Source of the DNA: Paenibacillaceae bacterium
GTDB taxonomy: Bacteria; Bacillota; Clostridia; Lachnospirales; Lachnospiraceae
Direction of reading: 5' to 3'
Assembly: GCA_015057705.1 (NCBI GenBank)
Contig: SVDU01000008.1
Coordinates: forward strand, 95,574-159,573
Length of the DNA stretch: 64,000 nt
Below are positions 24,778-33,318 of the stretch, piece by piece. Position numbers and translations under genes: made by a program. Below the pieces are notes generated by a model. It was not told where the DNA came from. It saw nothing but the letters and a program-made list of their open reading frames with translations, and did no database searches. Positions within the stretch are counted from its first letter, which is position 1; each line of letters begins with the position of its first letter.

Positions 24778-26528
24778 TTTCCATTCTCCTTTCGGGCAAG
24801 AGGAAAGGCAAGCCTTGCCACTGCCTGTTCATTTTCATTATAAAGGGTGAGACCATAATCTTCCCCATAGGTCAGCTGCATCCGCTGCAGAATGTTAAGC
24901 AGCCCGATTCCAAAGCCATGGGGACTGATTTGATTGGTCTTCAGCTTTTCTAACAGCTGGTCCTCAAAAGCAGATCCGTTATTTTTTATGTAGACATAAA
25001 GAACATCCAAAGACCGTTCTGCCAATATGTGAATAAAACAGCCCTCTGTATTCTCTTCCAGGCCGTATCGTATGGAGTTTTCCACCAATGGCTGCAGGGT
25101 GAGTTTTAACACGTAGCAGGAGTAAAGATCCTCGGGTACTGTGATTTTATATTCCAGCCGGTCTTCATAACGGAATTTCTGAATGGTCATATAGCACTGT
25201 ACCAGCTCCAGTTCCCTCCTTAAAGGAACTTCTTTGTTTTTCTGATCCAGGGTAATTCTTAAAAGTGTGCCCAGATTCTCAGCCATGGAAGAGATATCCT
25301 TTGCGCCCACTGATTTGGCTCTCCAGTTAATGGATTCCAGTGTGTTGTAAAGGAAGTGGGGGTTCATCTGGGTTTCCAGGGCTTTTAGCTGTGCTTCTTT
25401 TCTTAGAATCTCGTTTAAGTAGCCGTTCTGAATCAGTATATTTACTTCATTTACCATCTGGTCAAACTGGGTATGAAGTATGCCCAGTTCATCGGTCCGC
25501 CCTGTATAATCATAGGGAATGTTAAGGGACTCTTTCTGCCCGTCAGCAAAGTTCTTCATTTTTAACAGCAGGTTATTAAAATGCCGGATTATGGAGTCAA
25601 TCAGTGCGGAAGAAAGAATGCTGGATATAATCACTGCAATGAAAGTAATAAAAAAAGAGAACCGAAAACTTGTGGTAAGAGAAGCCAGGATATTGTCATA
25701 AGGAATGATGCAGACATAATCCCAGTTATAATTGGATAGAGCCTGTCTTACATAGAAGTAGTTCTTTCCCATGGACTGAAACATACCGAAACGGGATAGA
25801 AAGATTTTTGAGATCACCGTGGGATCTTTGTCAGTGACGGCAGAAGACTGATAGATTAAATTATCCCCATCATACAGGATATAATCGGCTGATTCATAGA
25901 GATGACTGTTATCCGTGGAGGAATCAATCAGCTGCTTCATATCAATGTTTATGATCAGACTGCCGATGGAATCCAGCTTTAAAAACTGGGTGCGGCGGAT
26001 ATTCTTAACCATAAAAAGTCCGTACTGGTCGCTGTAATCCGTTACCAGAATGGTCTTTCCCTTTGCCTCTTCAGCCCGTGAAATTAAGTCCTTGCGTATG
26101 GAGTCGGGAAGTCTTTCTTTATTGATAATGTGGGTGTGAATGGAAAAATTACTCTGGTACAGGCTCATGTAGCGGATGTTATTTTTCCTAAAGTTAAAAT
26201 AGTATTCATTTAACATACCATAGATTGCCTTATAGGCCACGGTGCGTTCCTGGATCTGCTCTGTATCCTTTAGAATTCCCAGATTTTTCTGCATGGTACT
26301 GTCTGCAAGCACCATATCCGCCATGGTGCTGATCACGTCCAGATGGTTATTCAGTTCCTTGGCGGAAAAAGACAAAGAGGAAGCAACTGTCTGATAAAGA
26401 ACCTTCTGGTGAGCCACAGAGATCATACGGATATTAAATACAGAAACGGAAGTAAGGAGCAGGATACATAGAAATACAATGGACTGAATCTTCTTTTTTA
26501 ACGTAAGATTCCGGATAAATGCTTTCAT
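24771..26528 (-). CDS. YesM-type sensor histidine kinase
   Basis: 585 residues. Transmembrane segments near residues 13-32 and about 285-308 bracket a large extracellular sensor; then HAMP and a His_kinase domain (QMNPHFLYNTLESINW), followed by ATPase motifs (LVENSIRYGLE, GFGIGLLNILQRM). It senses an extracellular or binding-protein-bound sugar and phosphorylates the overlapping regulator at 23251. It is divergent from the sugar importer at 26743. Confidence 0.93.
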   Translation of the reverse strand: MKAFIRNLTLKKKIQSIVFLCILLLTSVSVFNIRMISVAHQKVLYQTVASSLSFSAKELNNHLDVISTMADMVLADSTMQKNLGILKDTEQIQERTVAYKAIYGMLNEYYFNFRKNNIRYMSLYQSNFSIHTHIINKERLPDSIRKDLISRAEEAKGKTILVTDYSDQYGLFMVKNIRRTQFLKLDSIGSLIINIDMKQLIDSSTDNSHLYESADYILYDGDNLIYQSSAVTDKDPTVISKIFLSRFGMFQSMGKNYFYVRQALSNYNWDYVCIIPYDNILASLTTSFRFSFFITFIAVIISSILSSALIDSIIRHFNNLLLKMKNFADGQKESLNIPYDYTGRTDELGILHTQFDQMVNEVNILIQNGYLNEILRKEAQLKALETQMNPHFLYNTLESINWRAKSVGAKDISSMAENLGTLLRITLDQKNKEVPLRRELELVQCYMTIQKFRYEDRLEYKITVPEDLYSCYVLKLTLQPLVENSIRYGLEENTEGCFIHILAERSLDVLYVYIKNNGSAFEDQLLEKLKTNQISPHGFGIGLLNILQRMQLTYGEDYGLTLYNENEQAVARLAFPLARKENGNC

Positions 26529-26632
26529 ACGCCCTCCTTAACGGGACAGCCCTGGTCTGATAAACAGATTATATATAAAACGTGACAATAATACAACATA
26601 AAACGGTTAAAAATATACAAAATAAACAAAGA

Positions 26633-26669
26633 AACTCGGTTTTTTCCACTTTGAACTCGGTTTTCCACA
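26633..26669 (+). promoter_or_regulatory. Tandem repeat operator, likely YesN site
   Basis: AACTCGGTTTT at 26633-26643 and 26654-26664, each followed by TTCCAC, spaced 21 bp. It abuts the -35 box of the importer promoter. AraC-type domains bind such tandem repeats. Confidence 0.7.
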
Positions 26670-26698
26670 TTTACTGCTTATTCTTAGAAACGTATAAT
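26670..26698 (+). promoter_or_regulatory. Promoter of sugar ABC operon
   Basis: TTTACT (26670-26675), 17-bp spacer, TATAAT (26693-26698). The weak -35 immediately after the repeat operator suits activation. Confidence 0.65.
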
Positions 26699-26742
26699 AA
26701 AACTACCTAAGATGAGTAATAAATTTTAAGGAGGAAGGTATT

Positions 26743-28113
26743 ATGAAGAAAAAAATTGCATTACTGATGTCATGCTGTATGGCGGCAGCTTCTCTCGCAG
26801 GGTGCGGAGGTAGTTCTGCAAGTGCTACCACAGCTGCAGCTCAGGCACCTGCAACCACACAGGCGGCCACGACGGCTCCTTCTAAGGAAGCCTCCGGTGG
26901 AAGCGGAGATGTGAAACTTACTATGAGCTGGTGGGGGAACCAGGTCAGAAATGAGAGAACGCAGGCAGCTTTAGACCTATATTCCGAACAGAATAAAGGA
27001 GTAACCATTGAAGGACAGTTTTCCGAGTGGTCTGATTACTGGAATAAGCTTGCTACATCGGCAGCAGGCCAGTCACTTCCTGATCTCGTTCAGATGGATT
27101 ACATGTACATAGACCAGTATGTAAAGAACAATCTATTAGTTGATTTAAAGCCTTATATTGAAAAGGGTGCCCTGGATGTATCCAATATTTCGGAAAATAC
27201 CATGGCTTCCGGTACTGTAGACGGAGGAGTTTATGCAATCTGTGCAGGTATTAACTCTCCTGCCATGATGTATAACAAGACGTTACTTGATAAGAACGGT
27301 ATCACAATCAAGGACTATATGACCATTGACGATTTTGAGGCAGTCTGCCGGCAGGTATATGAAAAAACCGGATATAAGACATCAATCGTTTACGGCACAG
27401 CCCAGACTTATCTGGACTATTTTATGAGAGCATACGATGTGGTTTTATTCGGTGATAAGAAGATGGGCGGAACAGCAGAGAGCTACATTCCGTTCTTCCA
27501 GATGTACGAGACCGGATTAAAAGAGGGATGGCTCATTGATCCGGGTGTATTCGCAGAAATCTCCATTGGTTCTGTTGAACAGGATCCACTTGTAAACGGT
27601 TCCAGCCCGGAAACCATGTCCTGGTGCGCATTTGCAAACTCCAACCAGCTGACAGCAGTTCAGAACGCTGCTCCGGAAGGCGTTACCATTGGCATGACTA
27701 CCTGGCCGTCTCCTGATCCCAAGAAGTCCGGCTACTTAAAATCCAGCCAGTTCTTCTCCATCGGAGCTCATACCAAGAATCCGGATGAAGCAGTGAAAGT
27801 GTTAAATTATCTGGTTAATTCAAGCGATGCAAATAATATTCTTTTAGGCGAAAGAGGCGTTCCAGCATCCAGCAAAATTGCGCAGGAGCTTTCACCCAAG
27901 ATGGATGCCATCAACCAGGAGATCATCCGCTATATCAACGAAGTTGTAACACCTAACAGCTCACCGATCAATCCTCCCCAGCCAGATGGAGCAAGTGAGG
28001 TATTTAATCTGTTAAATCAGGTTCAGGAACAGCTTTGCTATGGTACATTTGATTCAAAAGCGGCTGCTGAGGAATTCTATAACAGTGCCAATAAGATCAT
28101 GAGCCAGAAATAA
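26743..28113 (+). CDS. Sugar ABC importer substrate-binding lipoprotein
   Basis: 456 residues. Lipoprotein signal with lipobox SLAGCGG, then an Ala/Thr/Ser linker and family-1 binding fold (LTMSWWGNQVRNERTQ, VNGSSPETMSWCAF). It captures a sugar or oligosaccharide outside the membrane and hands it to the permeases at 28193 and 29110. AGGAGG before ATG. No ATPase gene lies in the operon, so a shared MsmK-type ATPase elsewhere is expected (inference). A hairpin separates it from the permeases, which favours more binding protein than permease. Confidence 0.93.
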   Translation: MKKKIALLMSCCMAAASLAGCGGSSASATTAAAQAPATTQAATTAPSKEASGGSGDVKLTMSWWGNQVRNERTQAALDLYSEQNKGVTIEGQFSEWSDYWNKLATSAAGQSLPDLVQMDYMYIDQYVKNNLLVDLKPYIEKGALDVSNISENTMASGTVDGGVYAICAGINSPAMMYNKTLLDKNGITIKDYMTIDDFEAVCRQVYEKTGYKTSIVYGTAQTYLDYFMRAYDVVLFGDKKMGGTAESYIPFFQMYETGLKEGWLIDPGVFAEISIGSVEQDPLVNGSSPETMSWCAFANSNQLTAVQNAAPEGVTIGMTTWPSPDPKKSGYLKSSQFFSIGAHTKNPDEAVKVLNYLVNSSDANNILLGERGVPASSKIAQELSPKMDAINQEIIRYINEVVTPNSSPINPPQPDGASEVFNLLNQVQEQLCYGTFDSKAAAEEFYNSANKIMSQK

Positions 28114-28127
28114 CTACCGGTAATATT

Positions 28128-28155
28128 CGGGGCAGAGAACGCTCTGCCCCGTTTT
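28128..28155 (+). terminator. Intercistronic hairpin after binding protein
   Basis: CGGGGCAGAG (28128-28137) and CTCTGCCCCG (28142-28151) form a 10-bp GC-rich stem with an AACG loop and only four T. Probably partial termination or 3'-end protection. Confidence 0.75.
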
Positions 28156-28192
28156 CAATCAGAGCAGTGATATGTGAACGGAGGGGACGTAT

Positions 28193-29104
28193 ATGAAAGA
28201 AAAAAAGAGGGAAAGCTTCAGACATTTTATGAACAGGGAAAGTACGGCAGGATTCGTATTCAGCCTTCCGTTTAGCATAGGATTTCTCATGTTCATGGTA
28301 GTTCCCATGGGGCTGTCCCTTTATTATTCCTTTTGTGACTACAACATTCTGGCACCGCCAGTCTTTGTAGGAATGAAAAATTACATAAAGATGTTTACGG
28401 ATGATCCGGTGTTTTTAAAAACCATCGGTGTCACCTTTTATTTTGCATTTGTATCGGTTCCAATGCGTCTGGTATTTGCCCTGATTGTAGCACTTATCCT
28501 GTTTAGGACTACAAAAGCTACGGCATTCTACCGCGCGGCCTACTATCTTCCGTCTATTATCGGTGGTTCGGTGGCGGTGGCGATTCTCTGGAAGCGTATA
28601 TTTGCAACCGACGGAGTGGTAAATCAGCTGCTTCGGATCATTGGAATCAAAACCAGTTTTCCGTGGCTTGGAAATGTAAATACAGCCATCTGGACCCTGA
28701 TTATACTGGCTGTCTGGCAGTTTGGTTCATCCATGCTGATCTTCCTATCGTCGCTGAAACAGATTCCGGTTACGCTTTATGAAGCCGCGAGAGTGGACGG
28801 GGCAAACCGTTTTTCCCAGTTTTTTAAGATCACGCTGCCTCTTTTGACTCCTACTATATTTTTTAATCTGGTTATGCAGACCATCAATGGATTTTTGGCA
28901 TTTACTCAGTGTTTTATTATTACACAGGGGAAACCCCTGAATTCCACTTTGTTTTACACGGTTTATATGTACCAGCAATCCTTTGAGTTTTACAATACCG
29001 GTTATGGTGCGGCTCTGGCGTGGGTCATGCTGGGGATCATCGGACTGATCACGTTAATCTTATTTGCTACTAAAAAATTCTGGGTCTATACGGAAGGAGT
29101 GTAA
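28193..29104 (+). CDS. Sugar ABC permease, MalF-like
   Basis: 303 residues with six predicted membrane segments and the ATPase-contact loop EAARVDGANRFSQFFKITLP. ATG has GGAGGGG upstream. It forms the channel with the next permease for the importer at 26743. Confidence 0.93.
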   Translation: MKEKKRESFRHFMNRESTAGFVFSLPFSIGFLMFMVVPMGLSLYYSFCDYNILAPPVFVGMKNYIKMFTDDPVFLKTIGVTFYFAFVSVPMRLVFALIVALILFRTTKATAFYRAAYYLPSIIGGSVAVAILWKRIFATDGVVNQLLRIIGIKTSFPWLGNVNTAIWTLIILAVWQFGSSMLIFLSSLKQIPVTLYEAARVDGANRFSQFFKITLPLLTPTIFFNLVMQTINGFLAFTQCFIITQGKPLNSTLFYTVYMYQQSFEFYNTGYGAALAWVMLGIIGLITLILFATKKFWVYTEGV

Positions 29105-29109
29105 TATTC

Positions 29110-29955
29110 ATGAAAACAAGGAAAAGAATCGGCGGGATTGTCTATCACGCCATCGTCTGCGGCCTTGGTCTGATCATGATTTACCCTCTTGTTTGGATGA
29201 TCATGAGTTCGTTTAAGGAGAGCAATACTATTTTTATCACAGCAGGCCAGCTGATACCTAAAAAGTTGGTGTTTGCCAATTATGCAACCGGCTGGAAGGG
29301 ATTTGCAAAAACAGGATTTGTTGTATTTTTAAGAAATTCCATGTTTATTGCCGTTGTTGCAACGATTGGTACGGTATTTTCCTCTGCCTTTGTGGCATAT
29401 GGACTTGCCAGATGCAGATTTTTCGGAAGAAAGTTTTTGTTCGTAGCCATGCTTCTTTCCATGATGCTGCCGGCACAGGTATTAATGATTCCCCAGTATT
29501 TATGGTATCAGAAGCTGGGGTGGGTGGGAAGTTACAGACCCTTGATTGTCCCCTATTATTTTGCAATTCAGGGCTTCTTCATCTACCTGATGATTAACTT
29601 CATTGATGGTATTCCAAGAGAACTTGATGAAGCGGCTAAAATTGACGGCTGCTCCTACTACAGTATATTTGCTAGAATTATACTGCCCTTAATTACACCG
29701 GCTTTAATTACTGCAAGCATTTTCTCATTCATGTGGAGATGGGATGATTTCCTTTCCGCCCTTCTGTACATTAATGAATCTGCAAAGTATCCGGTCAGCC
29801 TTGCATTAAAATTGTTCTGTGATCCAGGATCCTCCTCTGATTACGGTGCCATGTTTGCAATGGCAACACTCTCCATTTTGCCTGCAGTTATTATTTTTAT
29901 CAGCCTGCAGAAGTATCTGGTGGAAGGAATCAGCACATCTGGATTAAAAGGTTAA
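29110..29955 (+). CDS. Sugar ABC permease, MalG-like
   Basis: 281 residues, six predicted membrane segments, contact loop ELDEAAKIDGCSYYSIFARI. It starts five bases after the previous stop, so the two permeases are co-translated. Second half of the transmembrane channel. A terminator follows, separating it from the GH28 gene. Confidence 0.93.
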   Translation: MKTRKRIGGIVYHAIVCGLGLIMIYPLVWMIMSSFKESNTIFITAGQLIPKKLVFANYATGWKGFAKTGFVVFLRNSMFIAVVATIGTVFSSAFVAYGLARCRFFGRKFLFVAMLLSMMLPAQVLMIPQYLWYQKLGWVGSYRPLIVPYYFAIQGFFIYLMINFIDGIPRELDEAAKIDGCSYYSIFARIILPLITPALITASIFSFMWRWDDFLSALLYINESAKYPVSLALKLFCDPGSSSDYGAMFAMATLSILPAVIIFISLQKYLVEGISTSGLKG

Positions 29956-29960
29956 AATAT

Positions 29961-30010
29961 GGCAGAGGTAGTACAAAAAACAGCTTTTTTGTGCGCCTCT
30001 GTTATTTTTT
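29961..30010 (+). terminator. Terminator after the sugar ABC operon
   Basis: GGCAGAGG (29961-29968) pairs with CCTCTGTT (29996-30003), with an inner GTACAAAAAA/TTTTTTGTGC stem, followed by T. Confidence 0.8.
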
Positions 30011-30022
30011 TCGGTTTAGACC

Positions 30023-30051
30023 TTTCATTTGTCAGTCTAAATTGATATAAT
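30023..30051 (+). promoter_or_regulatory. Possible GH28 promoter
   Basis: TTTCAT (30023-30028), 17 bp, TATAAT (30046-30051), about 52 bases before the start. Confidence 0.5.
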
Positions 30052-30102
30052 TGGGCAGTTTAGTAGTACAATCTGGTTAAGGCACAGGAAATGGAGGAAA
30101 TT

Positions 30103-31422
30103 ATGATTTACAATGTATTGGAATTCGGAGCAAAAGGCGATGGGAAAACAAATGACGCTGCAGCAATTCAGAAAGCAATTGACGAATGCACCGGCGCAGG
30201 CGGCGGTCGTGTACTCCTTCCCGGCGGATATATCTATAACAGCGGTTCAATTCTTCTTAAATCAAATGTAGAGTTTCATTTAGAGATGGGAGCGGTATTA
30301 AAAGCCAGCGATGATTTAAATGATTATTATCCCCTGGCCAACGGCGGAAAGATCGTGGCTCATGAATCCGGTCTTCCATCTTTTTTAAACAGTGAATATA
30401 ATGGCAGACCATTTCACGCATTTATATACGGTTATGACCAGGAAAATGTGGCCATCACCGGCTTTGGTACCATAGATGCTAATGAATCCATATTTTACGG
30501 GGATAATTCCGGTTATCACATTGAAGGAACTTATTATCCCAGAATTCCCCTGATGCTGTTAGAAAAATTTAATCATCTTACCATTCGTGACGTGAAACTG
30601 GTAAACTGCGCATTCTGGACCGTGCATCTGGTAGGATGTAACGATGTATTAATCGAGGGGATCCGCCTTATTAATAACTTACAGATGGCTAATTCTGACG
30701 GCATTGATCCGGATCACTGCACCAATGTACGGATTATCGGCTGCCACATAGAATGCGGAGATGATGCAATTGTATTAAAAAATTCCGGTGACTATAAACA
30801 GTACGGTCCCTGTGAAAATATTGTTATTTCTAACTGTACCTTAATCTCCACCAGTGCGGCTATCAAGTTCGGAACGGAAGGGGAAAGTGATTTTAGAAAT
30901 GTTCTCGTAGAAAACTGTACCATCAGTAAAAGCAACCGTGGTATCTCCATACAGATCAGGGACGGAGGAAATGTAGAAAATGTGGTATTCTCCAATATCA
31001 CCATTGAGACACGCCGCTTCTCCCATGAGTGGTGGGGGAGGGCAGAACCGATCTGCATCACAGCCCATGATAGAAAACCGGGCGTAAAGGCCGGGAAAAT
31101 CAGAAATGTGCGGTTTGAGAATATCAGCTGCAAGGGTGAAAACGGAATATTTATCCGGGGAAGTGAAGATAACTATATTGAAGACGTGAGTTTTGAAAAC
31201 ATCCACCTCACTCTGGAGAAAAACTCCCGCTGGGAGATTGAGGGATATGATATCCGCCCCTGCCAGGGAGATGGACTGATTCGTACTAAAATATCCGGAA
31301 TTTATGCAGAGTATGCCAGGGATATCCGGTTTGAGCATGTGAAGATCCAGGTGGCGGAACCTATGAGACCGTTCTACAAACAGGATGTCACCTTAAGCCA
31401 CGCAGAAGAAATCACCATCTAA
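30103..31422 (+). CDS. Glycoside hydrolase family 28 (polygalacturonase-like)
   Basis: 439 residues; ATG 30103 has GGAGG five bases upstream, while ATG 30091 would overlap it. Right-handed beta-helix enzyme beginning NVLEFGAKGDGKTND; active-site Asp motifs NSDGIDPD and GDDAIVLK are intact, and ISIQIRDGG takes the place of the usual RIK segment. No signal peptide, so it acts inside the cell, as expected for an exo-enzyme trimming imported galacturonide or related oligosaccharides. Context: a sugar importer and two oxidoreductases upstream. The substrate could also be a rhamnogalacturonan or another uronide. Confidence 0.88.
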   Translation: MIYNVLEFGAKGDGKTNDAAAIQKAIDECTGAGGGRVLLPGGYIYNSGSILLKSNVEFHLEMGAVLKASDDLNDYYPLANGGKIVAHESGLPSFLNSEYNGRPFHAFIYGYDQENVAITGFGTIDANESIFYGDNSGYHIEGTYYPRIPLMLLEKFNHLTIRDVKLVNCAFWTVHLVGCNDVLIEGIRLINNLQMANSDGIDPDHCTNVRIIGCHIECGDDAIVLKNSGDYKQYGPCENIVISNCTLISTSAAIKFGTEGESDFRNVLVENCTISKSNRGISIQIRDGGNVENVVFSNITIETRRFSHEWWGRAEPICITAHDRKPGVKAGKIRNVRFENISCKGENGIFIRGSEDNYIEDVSFENIHLTLEKNSRWEIEGYDIRPCQGDGLIRTKISGIYAEYARDIRFEHVKIQVAEPMRPFYKQDVTLSHAEEITI

Positions 31423-32198
31423 TCCTCATAAGAAGCAATGGAAATGGCGCAGTTTTGTTCTTTGCAATAGGAGCAGAACGCGTCATCCGGCATCTTTTCT
31501 GTTAAAATATAATCAAACTGATTCATATCTCCATAGGTCATAAGGGATGCCCGGCCAAACTTGGAAGAATCCGCCAGAAGATAATGCTTCTGGCTTTTTT
31601 TTAATGCTGCTTTTTTTATATTATACTCATCCGTTGATGCATTACAGATTCCTGATTCCACTGAAATACCGGTACATGCCATAAATGCACGCACGATGTT
31701 ATAATCCTCTAAATATTCCACACAGGAGCTGCCGGTCAGAGAAGCTGTATCCCTTTTTAAGGTACCTGGGAGCACGATTAAATCAATATTCGGATAATTC
31801 ATGGATTTGTTAATGACCTGAATGCTGTTTGTTATGACAGTGACTGTATTTAAATGAGTGAGGAAGTCTACAATATTCATGGTAGTGGTTCCACTGTCAA
31901 TAAATATAATATCTCTGTCCCGTACAAAGGAAGCGGCAAGAGATGCGATTCGCTGTTTGCTTAAAAAATTACGGCTGGCCCTGTCCTGAAATGTGACAAG
32001 ATCCGGTATTGGAGGAATATTTTCAGATGCAATCACTCCCCCGTATACTTTTTCTACAGTTCCTCTTCCCACAAGCACTTCCAGATCCCGGCGCAGCGTG
32101 TTTTTGGATATCTGAAATAGTTCACACAGGGTATCGATGGATGCGGATTTATGCTCCAGTATATATTGTTCCAATTGTTCAATTCGGGAAATTCTCAT
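31419..32198 (-). CDS. DeoR-family repressor
   Basis: 259 residues. N-terminal winged helix (LEQYILEHKSASIDTLCELF, KNTLRRDLEVLVGRG, VYGGV) and C-terminal sugar-phosphate sensor domain (FIDSGTTTMNIVDFL). Divergent from the inositol operon at 32424, so it is the likely IolR-type repressor, although it also ends against the GH28 gene. Its stop codon overlaps the GH28 stop on the opposite strand. Confidence 0.88.
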   Translation of the reverse strand: MRISRIEQLEQYILEHKSASIDTLCELFQISKNTLRRDLEVLVGRGTVEKVYGGVIASENIPPIPDLVTFQDRASRNFLSKQRIASLAASFVRDRDIIFIDSGTTTMNIVDFLTHLNTVTVITNSIQVINKSMNYPNIDLIVLPGTLKRDTASLTGSSCVEYLEDYNIVRAFMACTGISVESGICNASTDEYNIKKAALKKSQKHYLLADSSKFGRASLMTYGDMNQFDYILTEKMPDDAFCSYCKEQNCAISIASYED

Positions 32199-32271
32199 AG
32201 CTTATACTCCTTATATGGCGGTTCCATTGTTCTGCTGTTATTGACCTATTATATCAGACACAAGCAAAAAT

Positions 32272-32298
32272 ATCAAGAAATCACCAATAGATCACCAA
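32272..32298 (+). promoter_or_regulatory. Candidate DeoR/IolR operator repeats
   Basis: ATCAAG (32272) then ATCACCAA (32280-32287) and ATCACCAA (32291-32298), the last two 11 bp apart. It lies between the divergent DeoR gene and the iol operon promoter. B. subtilis IolR also uses tandem short repeats, so a similar role is plausible. Confidence 0.4.
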
Positions 32299-32325
32299 AT
32301 TAAGAAAAAATTTTTCAAGTAGATC

Positions 32326-32354
32326 TTGACCGTTCTCTAATATGGTGTTAGAAT
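32326..32354 (+). promoter_or_regulatory. iol operon promoter
   Basis: TTGACC (32326-32331), 17-bp spacer, TAGAAT (32349-32354), about 70 bases before iolJ. Confidence 0.75.
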
Positions 32355-32423
32355 GTAACCAACACATTACAAAAACAAAATCAAAACATACTCATAAAGG
32401 GAGGAAGAGAGAGGAAACAGGAC

Positions 32424-33269
32424 ATGGGATTAGTAAAAATGAAAGATTTGCTAAATCAGGCATCAGAGCAAAATAGGGCGGTGGGAGCATTCAGCGTAGG
32501 TAATCTTGAGATGATAAAGGGTGCGATAAAGGCAGCTGAAGAAATGAATACTCCCATTATCTTACAGATTGCAGAAGTCCGTCTGCCACATTCCCCGCTG
32601 TCACTCATGGGGCCTATGATGGTGGAAGCTGCAAGGAACGCAAAGGTAGAGATTGCAGTTCATTTAGATCACGGCAAGACCATTGGTGTATTAAGACAGG
32701 CTCTGGAATATGGATTTACCTCAGTCATGATGGACGGCTCCACACTTCCCTTTGAAGAGAACATTAACAAAACCTTAGAAGCAGCCCGTCTGGCAAAAGA
32801 ATATGGAGCCACCGTAGAGGCGGAACTTGGTCTTGTCGGCGGCAGTGAGGATGGGAGCACAGATGAGGGAATCCGCTGCACCAATCCGGAAGATGCGAAA
32901 GTATTTTGTAAAAAGACAGGTGTGGACGCGCTGGCAGTAGCCATTGGCAATGCCCACGGCAACTACCCGGTAGCCCCCAGACTGGCCTTTGATGTTTTAA
33001 AGGCAATTGATGAAAAGACAGATGTGCCTTTGGTGCTGCACGGCGGAACCGGAATCACTCCGGAAGACTTCAGAAAAGCGGTTGGACTTGGAATCCGCAA
33101 GATCAACATTGCAACAGCCAGCTTTGACAGTCTTACAAGGGAAGCTGAAAAGTATCTGAAATCAGAAGGCAGACATGATTACTTTGGACTAAATGAAGCC
33201 ATGGTCCAGGGCGTATATGAGAATGTGAAACATCATATTAAGATCTTTAACTGTGTAGAACCGCTATAA
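32424..33269 (+). CDS. iolJ: Class II aldolase, IolJ-like
   Basis: 281 residues. Class II fructose-bisphosphate-aldolase fold with zinc ligands in HLDHGKT, GNAHGNYP and VLHGGTGIT. In an inositol cluster the fitting role is cleavage of 2-deoxy-5-keto-gluconate 6-phosphate to malonate semialdehyde and DHAP, feeding iolA next door. A general FbaA or tagatose aldolase is the alternative; sequence alone does not separate them. Confidence 0.8.
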   Translation: MGLVKMKDLLNQASEQNRAVGAFSVGNLEMIKGAIKAAEEMNTPIILQIAEVRLPHSPLSLMGPMMVEAARNAKVEIAVHLDHGKTIGVLRQALEYGFTSVMMDGSTLPFEENINKTLEAARLAKEYGATVEAELGLVGGSEDGSTDEGIRCTNPEDAKVFCKKTGVDALAVAIGNAHGNYPVAPRLAFDVLKAIDEKTDVPLVLHGGTGITPEDFRKAVGLGIRKINIATASFDSLTREAEKYLKSEGRHDYFGLNEAMVQGVYENVKHHIKIFNCVEPL

Positions 33270-33318
33270 TATTAACTATTAAATAAATAAAACCACTAAG
33301 AAAGGAATGGATAGAAAG

